A stretch of DNA of 64,000 nt from JAOUEA01 sp963825635. GTDB lineage: Bacteria; Actinomycetota; UBA4738; HRBIN12. The DNA lies in assembly GCA_963825635.1 (NCBI GenBank), contig CAWGTU010000003.1:804631-868630 (forward strand), given 5' to 3'. Shown in pieces: positions 51,368-59,713 of the stretch. The stretch's first letter is position 1, and every line of letters starts with the position of its first letter. The notes under the pieces were generated by a model. It was not told where the DNA came from. It saw only the letters and a list, made by a program, of their open reading frames with translations, and searched no databases. The position numbers were made by a program, and so were the translations under genes.

Positions 51368-53320
51368 TCACCGAGAGCGCCGAGCGACGTAGTCGCGGAG
51401 CACGAACTCGCCGACCCGATCGTCGTCCATCAGGAAGACGCGCCCCTTCGTCACGCGAGCCAACCGCTCCATGAACCGGGCGAGGCCCTCGGATTCCTCG
51501 AGCATGAAGATGTTCAGACGCACGTCCGACCTGGCCAGGCGCATGGCCTCGGCGAGCGTCAACTCGATCGTCTCGGGAACCGGCGGCCACGAGAAGAACG
51601 CCTGCTCCCCCTCGAGGTGGGCCGTCGGTTCGCCGTCGGTCACCATGATCACCTGTCGCGTCGCACGAGGGTGCTGCGAGAGGAGCCGGTTCGCCAGCAT
51701 GAACGCATGGTGCATGTTCGTGCCGTACACGCGCTCGAACCCGGGTGCGGTGAGGTCCTCGGGTCGCAGCCTCCGCGCGTAGTCGCTGAAGCCGATCAGG
51801 TAGAGCGTGTCGTGCGGATAGCGGCCCTCGATCAACGCGTGCAGCGCGAGCGCCATCTTCTTCGCGTGGATGAAGTGCCCGCGCAGCGGCATCGAGAACG
51901 AGAGATCGAGTAGCAGGGCGGTGGCGGTCTCGGTGCGCTGCTCCGCCTCGATCATCTCGAAGTCGTCGGGGACCAGGCGAACCCGCTCGCCGGGTGTCGA
52001 CCTCGTGACCGCGTTGAACACCGTGCGCTGCACCGCGAGCTGGCCGTGGTCGCCGAAGTTCCATGGACGGGTCGCCCCCGTCGGCTCGGCCAGTCCGCCC
52101 GCGTCGCGAGACTCGTGCGTGCCCTCACGGTCCCGCTGCAGCTCCTCGAAGATCTGCGTGAGCGCGCGTTCCCCGAGCTTGCGGGCCCCACGAGGGGTGA
52201 CTTCGAGGCGGCCCCGGCGACGTTGCACGAGGCCGGCCTCCTCGAGCATGCGCTCGATCTGCTTCAGCCGGCGCAGGTCCTGGGCCACCGTGTCGCCGAG
52301 CGTTCGACGCACGGCGTCCTCGTCGATGTCGTCGATCGTCGCCCCCGCATACTCCCCCTGCATCGACCGGTCGAGCTCCTCGTAGTCGTGGAGTCGTTCC
52401 ATCGCGTCGACCGCCGCCGACATCGGCATTCCGGCTCCCTGGCCGTACCCCTCGCCGACGCCCATCCCCTCGCCATCACCCCACGGCATCCACGGGAACG
52501 CCTCCTGCAGGTTCGCGCTCAGTCGGTCGACCTCGAACGCGAGATCCATGTCCTGCATCACCTGCTCGGCCAGGCGCGCGAGTTCGTCACGCTGCTCCGG
52601 CGAGAGTGAGACCATCAGTGCTCTCATCGCCGCCATGCGGCGAGCCATGCCCTCGAGCAGCTCATCGAGCGTGCGCGGCTCGTCCGGGAAGAACCCACCG
52701 TGGCGAGACATGAAGTCCTCGAAGGCCGGCTGCGTGTCCTGACCGTGCTCGCGCATCTCGATCAGGCCGTTGAGCTCCGCGAGCATGTCCTTGAAGCGAG
52801 CGATGTCATCGGGGGACATCGTTCGCATCCCCTCGGCCATCTGCCGGAAGTACGAGCCCAGGACCTGCTCGCGGATGTGCTCCTGGAGCTCGTCGAACAT
52901 ACGTTGCGCGACGGGATCGGCGAATCGGTACTCGCGCAGCTCCCCGAGCTGACCCGGCGCGTCGGGCGGCAGGGCGTCGAGGAAGCTCTCCCGCATGCGC
53001 GCATCGTCGTCATCGCGGAAGCTCAACTCGGCGCGCTCCCGCTCGAGGATCTCCCCCAGCCGTTCCCGCACGTCTTCGAGCGGACCGGTGAGGTCGAGCA
53101 GTTGCTCCTCGCGCTCACGCTGTTGACGAAGGCGTTCCCGGAGCGAGTCGATACCCGTGAACCGCCCCCGCATGCCGCGGCGCATCAACCGCTGGAGGGC
53201 ATGATCGGCGCTCCCGCCCATCAGGATCTCGTCGGCGAGCTCCTCGAGCACGTCGGCGGCGGGCACGCCCGGGCCGAACGGATCCTGGGTGCCGTCCCAC
53301 CGCGAGTAGCGGAAGCGCAT
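51368..53320 (-). CDS. Large VWA-domain protein, likely partner of the MoxR ATPase
   Basis: A 650-residue protein. Residues 1-400 are mostly helical and charged, with no recognised domain. The C-terminal VWA domain (about 455-645) has a complete MIDAS: DLSFS (D-x-S-x-S), the Thr in YGTNMHHAF and the Asp in MVTDGEP. VWA proteins of this type work with MoxR AAA+ ATPases as metal-insertion or maturation chaperones. Here the MoxR gene is three genes upstream on the same strand. The ATG is 6 nt after a TAGGCT element. Confidence 0.8.
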   Translation of the reverse strand: MRFRYSRWDGTQDPFGPGVPAADVLEELADEILMGGSADHALQRLMRRGMRGRFTGIDSLRERLRQQREREEQLLDLTGPLEDVRERLGEILERERAELSFRDDDDARMRESFLDALPPDAPGQLGELREYRFADPVAQRMFDELQEHIREQVLGSYFRQMAEGMRTMSPDDIARFKDMLAELNGLIEMREHGQDTQPAFEDFMSRHGGFFPDEPRTLDELLEGMARRMAAMRALMVSLSPEQRDELARLAEQVMQDMDLAFEVDRLSANLQEAFPWMPWGDGEGMGVGEGYGQGAGMPMSAAVDAMERLHDYEELDRSMQGEYAGATIDDIDEDAVRRTLGDTVAQDLRRLKQIERMLEEAGLVQRRRGRLEVTPRGARKLGERALTQIFEELQRDREGTHESRDAGGLAEPTGATRPWNFGDHGQLAVQRTVFNAVTRSTPGERVRLVPDDFEMIEAEQRTETATALLLDLSFSMPLRGHFIHAKKMALALHALIEGRYPHDTLYLIGFSDYARRLRPEDLTAPGFERVYGTNMHHAFMLANRLLSQHPRATRQVIMVTDGEPTAHLEGEQAFFSWPPVPETIELTLAEAMRLARSDVRLNIFMLEESEGLARFMERLARVTKGRVFLMDDDRVGEFVLRDYVARRSR

Positions 53321-53326
53321 GCGACC

Positions 53327-53332
53327 AGCCTA
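53327..53332 (-). promoter_or_regulatory. Leaderless-type -10 element (TAGGCT) for the VWA gene
   Basis: TAGGCT on the minus strand, 6 nt before the ATG at 53320. Confidence 0.55.
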
Positions 53333-53364
53333 CGCGCGCTCTCGCGCACGGTCGGCTTCGGGCT

Positions 53365-53862
53365 TCAGCTGCGGACCGTGAAGTGTCGGCGTTGGTCGCC
53401 GGCCACGTGCACACCGAGCGCCCTCGCCGCAGACTGAGCGCGGGTGTGCGACTGCATGCCGGGCCTGGCCGAGATGTCTCGGGAGAGATCGGCGAGCTTC
53501 ACGAACCGTACGCCGGCGGCGTCCACGGGTGGCCCGGCGATCGCATGGGTCAGACAGACGATCGGCACGACCGAGGCCAGCGCCGAGGCCTCGGTCAGCC
53601 GCCCGGCGAACCGTCGCGCCCCAGTGCGAAGCTGTCGGAGTGATGGCACCGCCCGATCCCCGACCACCGGGCGCCTCGCGTCGACCAGCGCCACTCCGGG
53701 GAGATCGCACACCGTGATCAGGAAGGCGCCCGTGGTCCCGACCACGGCGTAGTCGGCGTTCCAGTCGTGCGCGGGCAGCACGAAGAAGCTGTAGGCGTCG
53801 AGCCGACCGAGCGCTCGAGCGACGGCCGCCTCCCCACTCGTTCCATGCGTGGTCGCTGCCAT
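53365..53862 (-). CDS. Degenerate NERD (nuclease-related) domain protein
   Basis: A 165-residue protein with a NERD-like core: GEAAVARALGRL, then the beta-hairpin DWNADYAVVGTTGAFLITVCDLPG. In NERD proteins the last strand normally reads I-E-V-K; here Glu and Lys are replaced by Thr and Cys (ITVC), so a nuclease role is doubtful. The remaining part (about 85-165) contains IVCLTHAIAGPPVDAAG, a common NERD C-terminal strand. It lies between the VWA and MoxR genes. The ATG at 53862 has an AAGGAA sequence just upstream. Confidence 0.6.
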   Translation of the reverse strand: MAATTHGTSGEAAVARALGRLDAYSFFVLPAHDWNADYAVVGTTGAFLITVCDLPGVALVDARRPVVGDRAVPSLRQLRTGARRFAGRLTEASALASVVPIVCLTHAIAGPPVDAAGVRFVKLADLSRDISARPGMQSHTRAQSAARALGVHVAGDQRRHFTVRS

Positions 53863-53903
53863 GGTTCCTTGGTTCGGCCGAGGTCTCGAGAGCCTTGAGA
53901 GAT

Positions 53904-54293
53904 TCAGCCGATGCCGAGGCCGGTCATCAGGCCTCGGAGGGTCAGCCCGAAGCAGATGAACGCGGCGAACGCGAACGGCACCCACGGCTGGATCGGCTTC
54001 GCGCCGGGCTGGGTCTTCTGGAGGTCGCGCGCGAGCGCGTGCGCGATGATCAAGATCAGGATCGGTCCGAACCCGTAGACGTAGTGGAGCCACTCCGTTG
54101 GCCGGCGTCCGAGGAGCAGCAGCACGATGCCGATCAGCGCCTGGAGCCCGGCGGCCACCTGAGCGACCGTCAACCACTGCCAGTACCGATCGCCGGGCCC
54201 CCGCCGCACGATCAGCGCTCCGAGGGGCCAGAGCCAGCCGATCGCGAACAGCGCGACCACGGCGAACCCGACCCACTCATGCAGCTGTGACAT
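53904..54293 (-). CDS. Small four-helix membrane protein, function unknown
   Basis: A 129-residue integral membrane protein with four helices (about residues 8-30, 42-62, 68-88 and 104-125) and a short basic cytoplasmic loop (LARDLQKTQPGAKP). I recognise no named family. It lies 27 bases downstream of the MoxR gene on the same strand and may be co-transcribed with it. It also has its own TAGTAT element 8 nt before the ATG. Confidence 0.6.
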   Translation of the reverse strand: MSQLHEWVGFAVVALFAIGWLWPLGALIVRRGPGDRYWQWLTVAQVAAGLQALIGIVLLLLGRRPTEWLHYVYGFGPILILIIAHALARDLQKTQPGAKPIQPWVPFAFAAFICFGLTLRGLMTGLGIG

Positions 54294-54301
54294 CGCGCCG
54301 G

Positions 54302-54307
54302 ATACTA
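54302..54307 (-). promoter_or_regulatory. -10 element (TAGTAT) for 54293
   Basis: TAGTAT on the minus strand, 8 nt before the ATG at 54293. It is slightly further away than most leaderless elements here. Confidence 0.45.
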
Positions 54308-54320
54308 CGAGGCCGCGCCC

Positions 54321-55730
54321 TCAGGCAACCTCGGGGCCAGAGTATCGCGCCGCCCGGTCCCCGCCGTCCTTGTTCAGTCGACGGGAGAGGTAGAGACCTT
54401 CGAGGGCGAACTCGAGCGCGCTCGCCGCAACGCCCGGGCTCTCCTCTTCGACCCCCAGACGCTCGAGCAGCTTCGCCAGGCCGGGCAGATCGCCGATCGC
54501 ATCGAGTAGATCGCTGGCGGGCGTGAGCTCGCCGGTGTCGATCGCAAGCCCCTCGTCGAACCGCGCGAGCAGTGGTGCGAAGTCGTACCCGGACAGCCGG
54601 CGGCGGAACACCTCGAGCTCGGCGGTGCGCACCGCGCGCAGCAGGATCTCGGCCTCCCGGCCTTCCTCGATCGTGTCGAACTCGACGCGTCCCTCGGAGC
54701 TCATGAGCACCGCGGGGAGATCGACCACGCGGGGCACGGCCTCGGGCTCGCCGGTCCGCGCGGCCCGGCGAACGGCCGCCGCCTGCAACGTCTCGAGGTT
54801 GCCGATCGAGTAGCGCACGCTGATGCCGCTGCGGTGGTTCACGTGCGAGGAGCGACGGAGCTCCGCCGTGAGCGCCGCGACGATCTCCTTCATGAAGACC
54901 GGCACGCGCATCGGCACGGCGCCGTCGATCGGGGCGGCTTCCTGATCCATGATGCGGATCTCCTCGCGCAGGGTCTCCGGATAGTGCGTGCGGATCTGCG
55001 TGCCGAAGCGATCCTTGAGCGGCGAGACGATCCGGCCGCGATGCGTGTAGTCGTCCGGGTTCGCCGTCGCGACGAGCAGCATGTCGAGGGGGAGGCGGAT
55101 GCGGTACCCGCGGATCTGCACGTCGCGCTCCTCGAGGATGTTGAACAGCGACACCTGGATGCGCTCGGGCAGGTCGGGAAGTTCGTTGATCGCCACGATG
55201 CCGCGGTTCGTGCGCGGGATCAACCCATAATGGATCGTGCCCTCGTCGCCGAGGTAGCGTCCCTCGGCCACCTTGATCGGGTCGACGTCGCCGATCAGGT
55301 CGCCCACGCTCGTGTCGGGTGTCGCCAGCTTCTCGGCGTAGCGATCGTCGCGGGAGATCCAGGTGATCGGTGTCTCGTCCCCGGATTCGGCGAGGAGCGC
55401 TCGGCCGTGGGCGCTGATCGGGCGGTAGGGGTGGTCGTTCGTCTCGGTGCCCTCGATCGCCGGCGCAACTTCGTCGAGGAGGCTCACCAACGCCCGCACC
55501 AGGCGCGTCTTCGCCTGCCCACGCTCCCCCAGCAGGATCAGGTCGTGCCCGGCGAGGATGCCGCGTTCCAGCGCCGGCAGCACGGTGTCGTCGAACCCGA
55601 CGAGGCCGGGGAACAGGTCCCCTCCGGCGGCGAGCCTCGTGAGGAGGTTGTCACGCACCTCCTGCTTCACGGTGCGGTCGGGGAAGCCGGTCGCGCGCAG
55701 GGCGCCGAGGGTGGTGGGGAGAGCGGTCAT
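54321..55730 (-). CDS. MoxR/ChlI-type AAA+ ATPase
   Basis: A 469-residue AAA+ protein. Walker A is diverged (LLGERGQAKTRLVRAL, with G-x-A-K-T). Walker B is GIVAINELPDLPERIQ, in which the usual Asp-Glu is Asn-Glu. Sensor-1 is MLLVATANPDDY, and the arginine region is VSPLKDRFGTQIRTHYPE. These match the ChlI/magnesium-chelatase-like branch. The C-terminal 100 residues are helical. It is probably paired with the VWA protein encoded 1 kb downstream as a remodelling or cofactor-loading machine; the client is unknown. The ATG is 6 nt after a TACCCT element. Confidence 0.82.
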   Translation of the reverse strand: MTALPTTLGALRATGFPDRTVKQEVRDNLLTRLAAGGDLFPGLVGFDDTVLPALERGILAGHDLILLGERGQAKTRLVRALVSLLDEVAPAIEGTETNDHPYRPISAHGRALLAESGDETPITWISRDDRYAEKLATPDTSVGDLIGDVDPIKVAEGRYLGDEGTIHYGLIPRTNRGIVAINELPDLPERIQVSLFNILEERDVQIRGYRIRLPLDMLLVATANPDDYTHRGRIVSPLKDRFGTQIRTHYPETLREEIRIMDQEAAPIDGAVPMRVPVFMKEIVAALTAELRRSSHVNHRSGISVRYSIGNLETLQAAAVRRAARTGEPEAVPRVVDLPAVLMSSEGRVEFDTIEEGREAEILLRAVRTAELEVFRRRLSGYDFAPLLARFDEGLAIDTGELTPASDLLDAIGDLPGLAKLLERLGVEEESPGVAASALEFALEGLYLSRRLNKDGGDRAARYSGPEVA

Positions 55731-55736
55731 GCCACC

Positions 55737-55742
55737 AGGGTA
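55737..55742 (-). promoter_or_regulatory. Leaderless-type -10 element (TACCCT) for the MoxR gene
   Basis: TACCCT on the minus strand, 6 nt before the ATG at 55730. Confidence 0.55.
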
Positions 55743-55798
55743 GTCCGGACCGCAGCGAGCGCGGGACGTGATCTCGGGTGTCTGCTGTCCGAGAGCGA

Positions 55799-56209
55799 TC
55801 AGCCGGCGCTGCGGAGCGACATGTCGACGCCACCGAGTGCCTTCGCGAGCTTCGACGGGGTGCGGCCGTCGTGGTTCTCGTGGTGAGGGTCGGCGCCGGA
55901 CCCGAGGAGCATCTGCACGATCGGCCCCTCGCCCCGCGTGCGGAGCGTGGCGCACCATAGCGGCGTGTTGCCGTCCACGTCCTCGGCGTCGATGTCGGCC
56001 CCACGCGAGAGCAGCAGCTCGGCGACGGCCACCGAGCACCCCTGGGCGGCGTAGTGCAGCGGGGTCTGACCGTCGTGGTCGCCGATACGGATGTCGGCGC
56101 CGGAGTCCACGAGATCCTCGGCGCGATGGAGGTCGCCGAACAGGGCTGCGTAGTGCAGCGGCACGCGGCCCGACACGTCCGCGGGCGGCCTGTTCTCGAC
56201 CAGAGCCAT
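55799..56209 (-). CDS. Ankyrin-repeat protein
   Basis: A 136-residue protein of three to four ankyrin repeats, shown by GRVPLHYAALFGDLHRAEDLV, GQTPLHYAAQGCSVAVAELLL, GNTPLWCATL with IVQMLLGSGADPH, and a C-terminal cap DGRTPSKLAKALGG. No signal peptide or membrane segment, so cytoplasmic and probably a protein-binding module. It ends 68 bases upstream of the MoxR gene start on the same strand. The ATG has AGGGA upstream. The longer in-frame start at 56422 would overlap the divergent helicase gene and adds no repeat. Confidence 0.78.
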   Translation of the reverse strand: MALVENRPPADVSGRVPLHYAALFGDLHRAEDLVDSGADIRIGDHDGQTPLHYAAQGCSVAVAELLLSRGADIDAEDVDGNTPLWCATLRTRGEGPIVQMLLGSGADPHHENHDGRTPSKLAKALGGVDMSLRSAG

Positions 56210-56278
56210 ATGGTCCCTATCGGCGGCAGCAGCCCGAGTCTGAAACGGTTTTCTATCCGATCCGTCCGAGCCCACTGG

Positions 56279-56284
56279 TAGCGT
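56279..56284 (+). promoter_or_regulatory. Leaderless-type -10 element (TAGCGT) for the helicase gene
   Basis: TAGCGT is 7 nt before the ATG at 56292; no ribosome binding site. Confidence 0.55.
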
Positions 56285-56291
56285 CGCCTCG

Positions 56292-58235
56292 ATGGCATCC
56301 CCGATCGACCCTCTCGCCGGGCTGAACGTCGCGCAGCGTCGTGCTGCGGAGGCCGTACGCGGACCGGTGGCGATCCTGGCGGGTGCGGGCACCGGCAAGA
56401 CCACGACGATCACCCACCGCATCGCGCATCAGGTCCAGGTCGGCGCTTTCGAGGCCGCCGCCGTGCTCGCGGTCACGTTCACCGAGAAGGCGGCGGGCGA
56501 GCTGAAGTCTCGGTTGGCCGGCCTGGGGGTCGAGGGTGTCGAGGCTCGAACGTTCCACGCGTCGGCCCTGCGCCAACTCGGCACCCTGTGGCCGAGGTTC
56601 ACCGGGCGGGACCTGCCCGAGGTGCTGAACACGAAGGCGCAGATCCTGAATCCGATCGCGAACGGTCTGCCCGGCGCGTACCGGTTCCTGCCGCGCCGCG
56701 AGCTCGCCGCTGAGATCGAGTGGGCGAAGAACCGGCTCGTGAACTCGGCCGGGTACTTGGAGGCGATCGAGGCGGCGGACCGGACACCCCCGCTGCCCGC
56801 CGACCTGATGCAACGCACGTTCGCTGCCTACGAGCGCACCAAGGGCGAGCGACGAATGGACTTCGAGGACATGCTGCTGATGCTCGTGAGGCTGCTCGAC
56901 GACGAGCCCGAGGCAGCCCGGCTCGTGCACGAACGGTTCCACGCGTTCACGGTCGACGAGTACCAGGACGTGAACCCGCTGCAGCAAGCCCTACTGGAAC
57001 GATGGCTCGGTGGACGCGACGAGCTCTGCGTCGTCGGCGACGACTACCAGACGATCTACACGTTCACGGGTGCCTCTCCGGAGCACCTGCTGACGTTCCC
57101 CGAGCGGTATCCGAACGCCACGATCGTTCGGCTCGAGGAGAACTACCGTTCCTCGCCGCAGGTCCTGACGGTCGCGAACGCGCTCGCCCGATCGATGGGT
57201 GGGTTCGAGAAGACCCTGCGTTCGACCCGCGACGACGGCCCGAACCCCACCGCGCGCGCGGTGGCCGACACCGAGGCCGAGACGACGTTCGTGATCGGCG
57301 AGGCGAAGCGGCTGCAGAGCCACGGCCTGCCGTGGGAACAGGTCGCCGTGCTCTACCGCATCAACGCCCGCTCCGAGGCGTACGAGGAGGCGCTCGCCGC
57401 AGCAGGCGTGCCCTACCAGGTACGCGACGGGTCGTTCCTGCGGCGGCCGGGGCCGCGCGGTGTGCTCGCCCGGCTACGCAGAGCCGACGACGCCGCCGAC
57501 GTCTCCGCGGCGGTCGACGCGATCACCGACTCGCTCGGATACGCCCCCGACGGGGCGGGCGACGATGCCGGCGAGGAGGAGGCCACGCGCCAGGCCGACC
57601 TGGGCCGCATGAGGGCGCTCGCCTCTGAGTACGCTCACGCCGGGGCCGACGCAACCATCCCCGGCTTCCTGGTCGAGCTCGAGCATCGCTTCGCGGCCGA
57701 GCGCGAGGGTCGCGGCGTGCAGCTCATGACCTACCACCGTGCGAAGGGACTCGAGTTCGACGCGGTGTTCCTGCCCCGGCTCCTCGACGGCGAGCTCCCG
57801 TACCGGGCGCGCAAGAGCGAGGCCGACCCCGACGAGGAACGGCGCCTGCTGTACGTGGGCATCACACGGGCGCGAGAGCACCTGTTCCTGTCGTGGCCGC
57901 GAGAGCCGCGCTCCGCGCCCAGCCCCTTCCTGCGGGAGATCGGTGTCGTGAAGGCCGAGGCGGCACGCTCGGCGGCGAAGGCTCGGGGGGCACGGGCACC
58001 CGTCACGGTCGGCGCCGGAGGAGGTCCGTTGTTCGACCGTCTGAAGGAGTGGCGGCGTCAGCGCGCCTCGACCGACGGTGTGCCGGCGTACGTGGTCTTC
58101 CACGACTCGACGCTCGCCGAGATCGCGGAACGCAAGCCGGGCGACTGGGCCGACCTGGCGGCCGTGCCGGGGATCGGACCGGCGAAGCTCGACCGCTACG
58201 CCGACGAGGTGTTGGCGATCGTGTCGTCCGGGTAG
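56292..58235 (+). CDS. uvrD2: UvrD2-like superfamily I DNA helicase with HRDC domain
   Basis: A 647-residue UvrD/Rep helicase. Motif I is AGAGTGKTTTI, motif II DEYQDVNP, motif III VGDDYQTIYTFTGA, motif IV RLEENYRSS, motif V MTYHRAKGLEFDAVF and motif VI YVGITRAREHLFLSWPR. A C-terminal HRDC domain (about 575-645, FHDSTLAEIAERKP...GIGPAKLDRYADEVLAI) gives the UvrD2 architecture known from mycobacteria. The tetracysteine segment that links the domains in mycobacterial UvrD2 is not seen; the linker here has no Cys. Probably 3'-5' helicase in DNA repair. Confidence 0.87.
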   Translation: MASPIDPLAGLNVAQRRAAEAVRGPVAILAGAGTGKTTTITHRIAHQVQVGAFEAAAVLAVTFTEKAAGELKSRLAGLGVEGVEARTFHASALRQLGTLWPRFTGRDLPEVLNTKAQILNPIANGLPGAYRFLPRRELAAEIEWAKNRLVNSAGYLEAIEAADRTPPLPADLMQRTFAAYERTKGERRMDFEDMLLMLVRLLDDEPEAARLVHERFHAFTVDEYQDVNPLQQALLERWLGGRDELCVVGDDYQTIYTFTGASPEHLLTFPERYPNATIVRLEENYRSSPQVLTVANALARSMGGFEKTLRSTRDDGPNPTARAVADTEAETTFVIGEAKRLQSHGLPWEQVAVLYRINARSEAYEEALAAAGVPYQVRDGSFLRRPGPRGVLARLRRADDAADVSAAVDAITDSLGYAPDGAGDDAGEEEATRQADLGRMRALASEYAHAGADATIPGFLVELEHRFAAEREGRGVQLMTYHRAKGLEFDAVFLPRLLDGELPYRARKSEADPDEERRLLYVGITRAREHLFLSWPREPRSAPSPFLREIGVVKAEAARSAAKARGARAPVTVGAGGGPLFDRLKEWRRQRASTDGVPAYVVFHDSTLAEIAERKPGDWADLAAVPGIGPAKLDRYADEVLAIVSSG

Positions 58236-58242
58236 GTTCGGA

Positions 58243-58989
58243 TCAGAGCAGCCGGGCAGCGAGCAGAGCCGCCGCGAAGAGCGGCACAGCGAGCGAGAGC
58301 AGCCGCAGCCCGGACTCGGGCGCTTCCCGAAGGGTCGATGCGTCGACCGGATCACGGTGTCCGTCCTCGAGGATCATCTCCCCTCGCACATCGACGACCC
58401 GTCTGCGGAGATGCCTGACCGGCGTCGACAGCGCCCGTTGGGCGGCGCTCAGGGCCGCACACGCCCCCGCGGCGAGGAGCGCCGCCACACCGAGCTCGGC
58501 GGTCTGCGCGAAGTACGCGGTGAGCACCGGGAAGGCTCCCCACGCCAGGGCGAACCAGAGGTCGGAGTGGAACAGGCCGCCGAGCAGCTCGAGGTTGTAC
58601 GCGACCACCAGGAAGGCTCCGACCGCGATGAAGACGCCCAGCCACGGCGAGACCTCGATCATCCCGTCGATGCCGAGCGCGACCGCGCCCGCGAGGCCGG
58701 TGACCGCGACGGCGATCAGGACGGCATCGGGGATCCGCGTGCGAAGCGGGCGCCCGTGCAGCTCGTCGAGCGCATGGGCGGCGAGTCCCATCGCCAGGAA
58801 GAAGGCGAGCAGCGTCTCGCCCAACCATCGCACGTCGACGTCGGGCGCGAGGGACGCGCCGATCACCACGTACGACAGGTGCCAGACCGTGTACGGCGGA
58901 TGCAGCAGGCTCCACCAGTCACGCCAGCCCCCGGGCTCCAACGCGTAGAACGCCGGACGATCCGGAGACCCGCCCGGACTATCCCCCAC
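58243..58989 (-). CDS. Polytopic membrane protein, function unknown
   Basis: A 248-residue protein with about seven hydrophobic helices. The N-terminal half has WWSLLHPPYTVWHLSYVVIGASLAP and HALDELHGRPLRTRIP, a polar segment between helices that recalls, but does not match, prenyltransferase (UbiA-like) loops. The gene overlaps the UbiE-like methyltransferase by 11 bases, so the two are co-translated. A role in quinone or isoprenoid lipid metabolism is possible but unproven. Confidence 0.6.
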   Translation of the reverse strand: MGDSPGGSPDRPAFYALEPGGWRDWWSLLHPPYTVWHLSYVVIGASLAPDVDVRWLGETLLAFFLAMGLAAHALDELHGRPLRTRIPDAVLIAVAVTGLAGAVALGIDGMIEVSPWLGVFIAVGAFLVVAYNLELLGGLFHSDLWFALAWGAFPVLTAYFAQTAELGVAALLAAGACAALSAAQRALSTPVRHLRRRVVDVRGEMILEDGHRDPVDASTLREAPESGLRLLSLAVPLFAAALLAARLL

Positions 58990-59713
58990 GGCGGCCTTCC
59001 TTCACTCCCCAGATGACCACGGCGGCACCGAGCGTCAGCTCCCTCGAGCGCACGTGACGCACGCCAGCCTCCTGCCACCACCGCACCTGCTCGGGCAACG
59101 GGGCGCGGTCCTCGAGCCGGCTGATGCTCGGCCCGAGGAAGTTCCCCGTGCGACGCCACTGGGGCGACACGAAGGACCCGAGCACGGGCAGCACGCCGCG
59201 CGTGTACGCGAACCACCCCGCCCGCAGCATCGGCTGCTGCGGCACGTGGAACTCGAGGGACGCGATCGAGCCTCCCGGGCGGACGACACGGGCGAGCTCT
59301 CGGATCGTGGCGGCGGGATCGTCGACGTAGCGCACGAGGTAAGTGAACGTCAGCGCGTCGAAGGTCCCGTCGGCGAAGGGAAGCATTTCGGCCCGCCCGA
59401 GCACCGGGTGGATCCGTTCGGCGAGCCCGGCGGCCTCGTTCGCCGGGATCCCCGCTCGGAGCATCGGCTCGCTGGGGTCGAGCGAGACCACGTTCGCCCT
59501 CAGCCTCGCCGCGAGATCGCGCGAGACCAACCCCGTGCCGGCGGCGACGTCGAGCACGAGCGATCCCGGCACGGCCCCGAGCTTCGAGACCATGAACCGT
59601 CGCCATCGAGGGTCCTGCCCGAACGACAGGACCGCGCCCGCCCACGAGTACTGCGGAGCGATGCCGGTGAACAACGCGGGCGCGGTGGCCCGGTCCGATC
59701 CCACGTCAGCCAC
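58979..59713 (-). CDS. UbiE/MenG-like SAM-dependent methyltransferase
   Basis: A 244-residue class I methyltransferase. Motif I is VLDVAAGTGLVSRDLAARL, followed by VVSLDPSEPML, motif LPFADGTFDALTFTYLVRYVDDP and the post-motif REL-x-RVVRPGGSIASLEF, all typical of the UbiE/COQ5 group. The N-terminal ALFTGIAPQYSWAGAVLSFGQD also fits UbiE-like proteins. Probably methylates a quinone precursor or lipid. GTG 59713 overlaps the HAD stop; GTG 59704 is an alternative start. Confidence 0.8.
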   Translation of the reverse strand: MADVGSDRATAPALFTGIAPQYSWAGAVLSFGQDPRWRRFMVSKLGAVPGSLVLDVAAGTGLVSRDLAARLRANVVSLDPSEPMLRAGIPANEAAGLAERIHPVLGRAEMLPFADGTFDALTFTYLVRYVDDPAATIRELARVVRPGGSIASLEFHVPQQPMLRAGWFAYTRGVLPVLGSFVSPQWRRTGNFLGPSISRLEDRAPLPEQVRWWQEAGVRHVRSRELTLGAAVVIWGVKEGRRGG

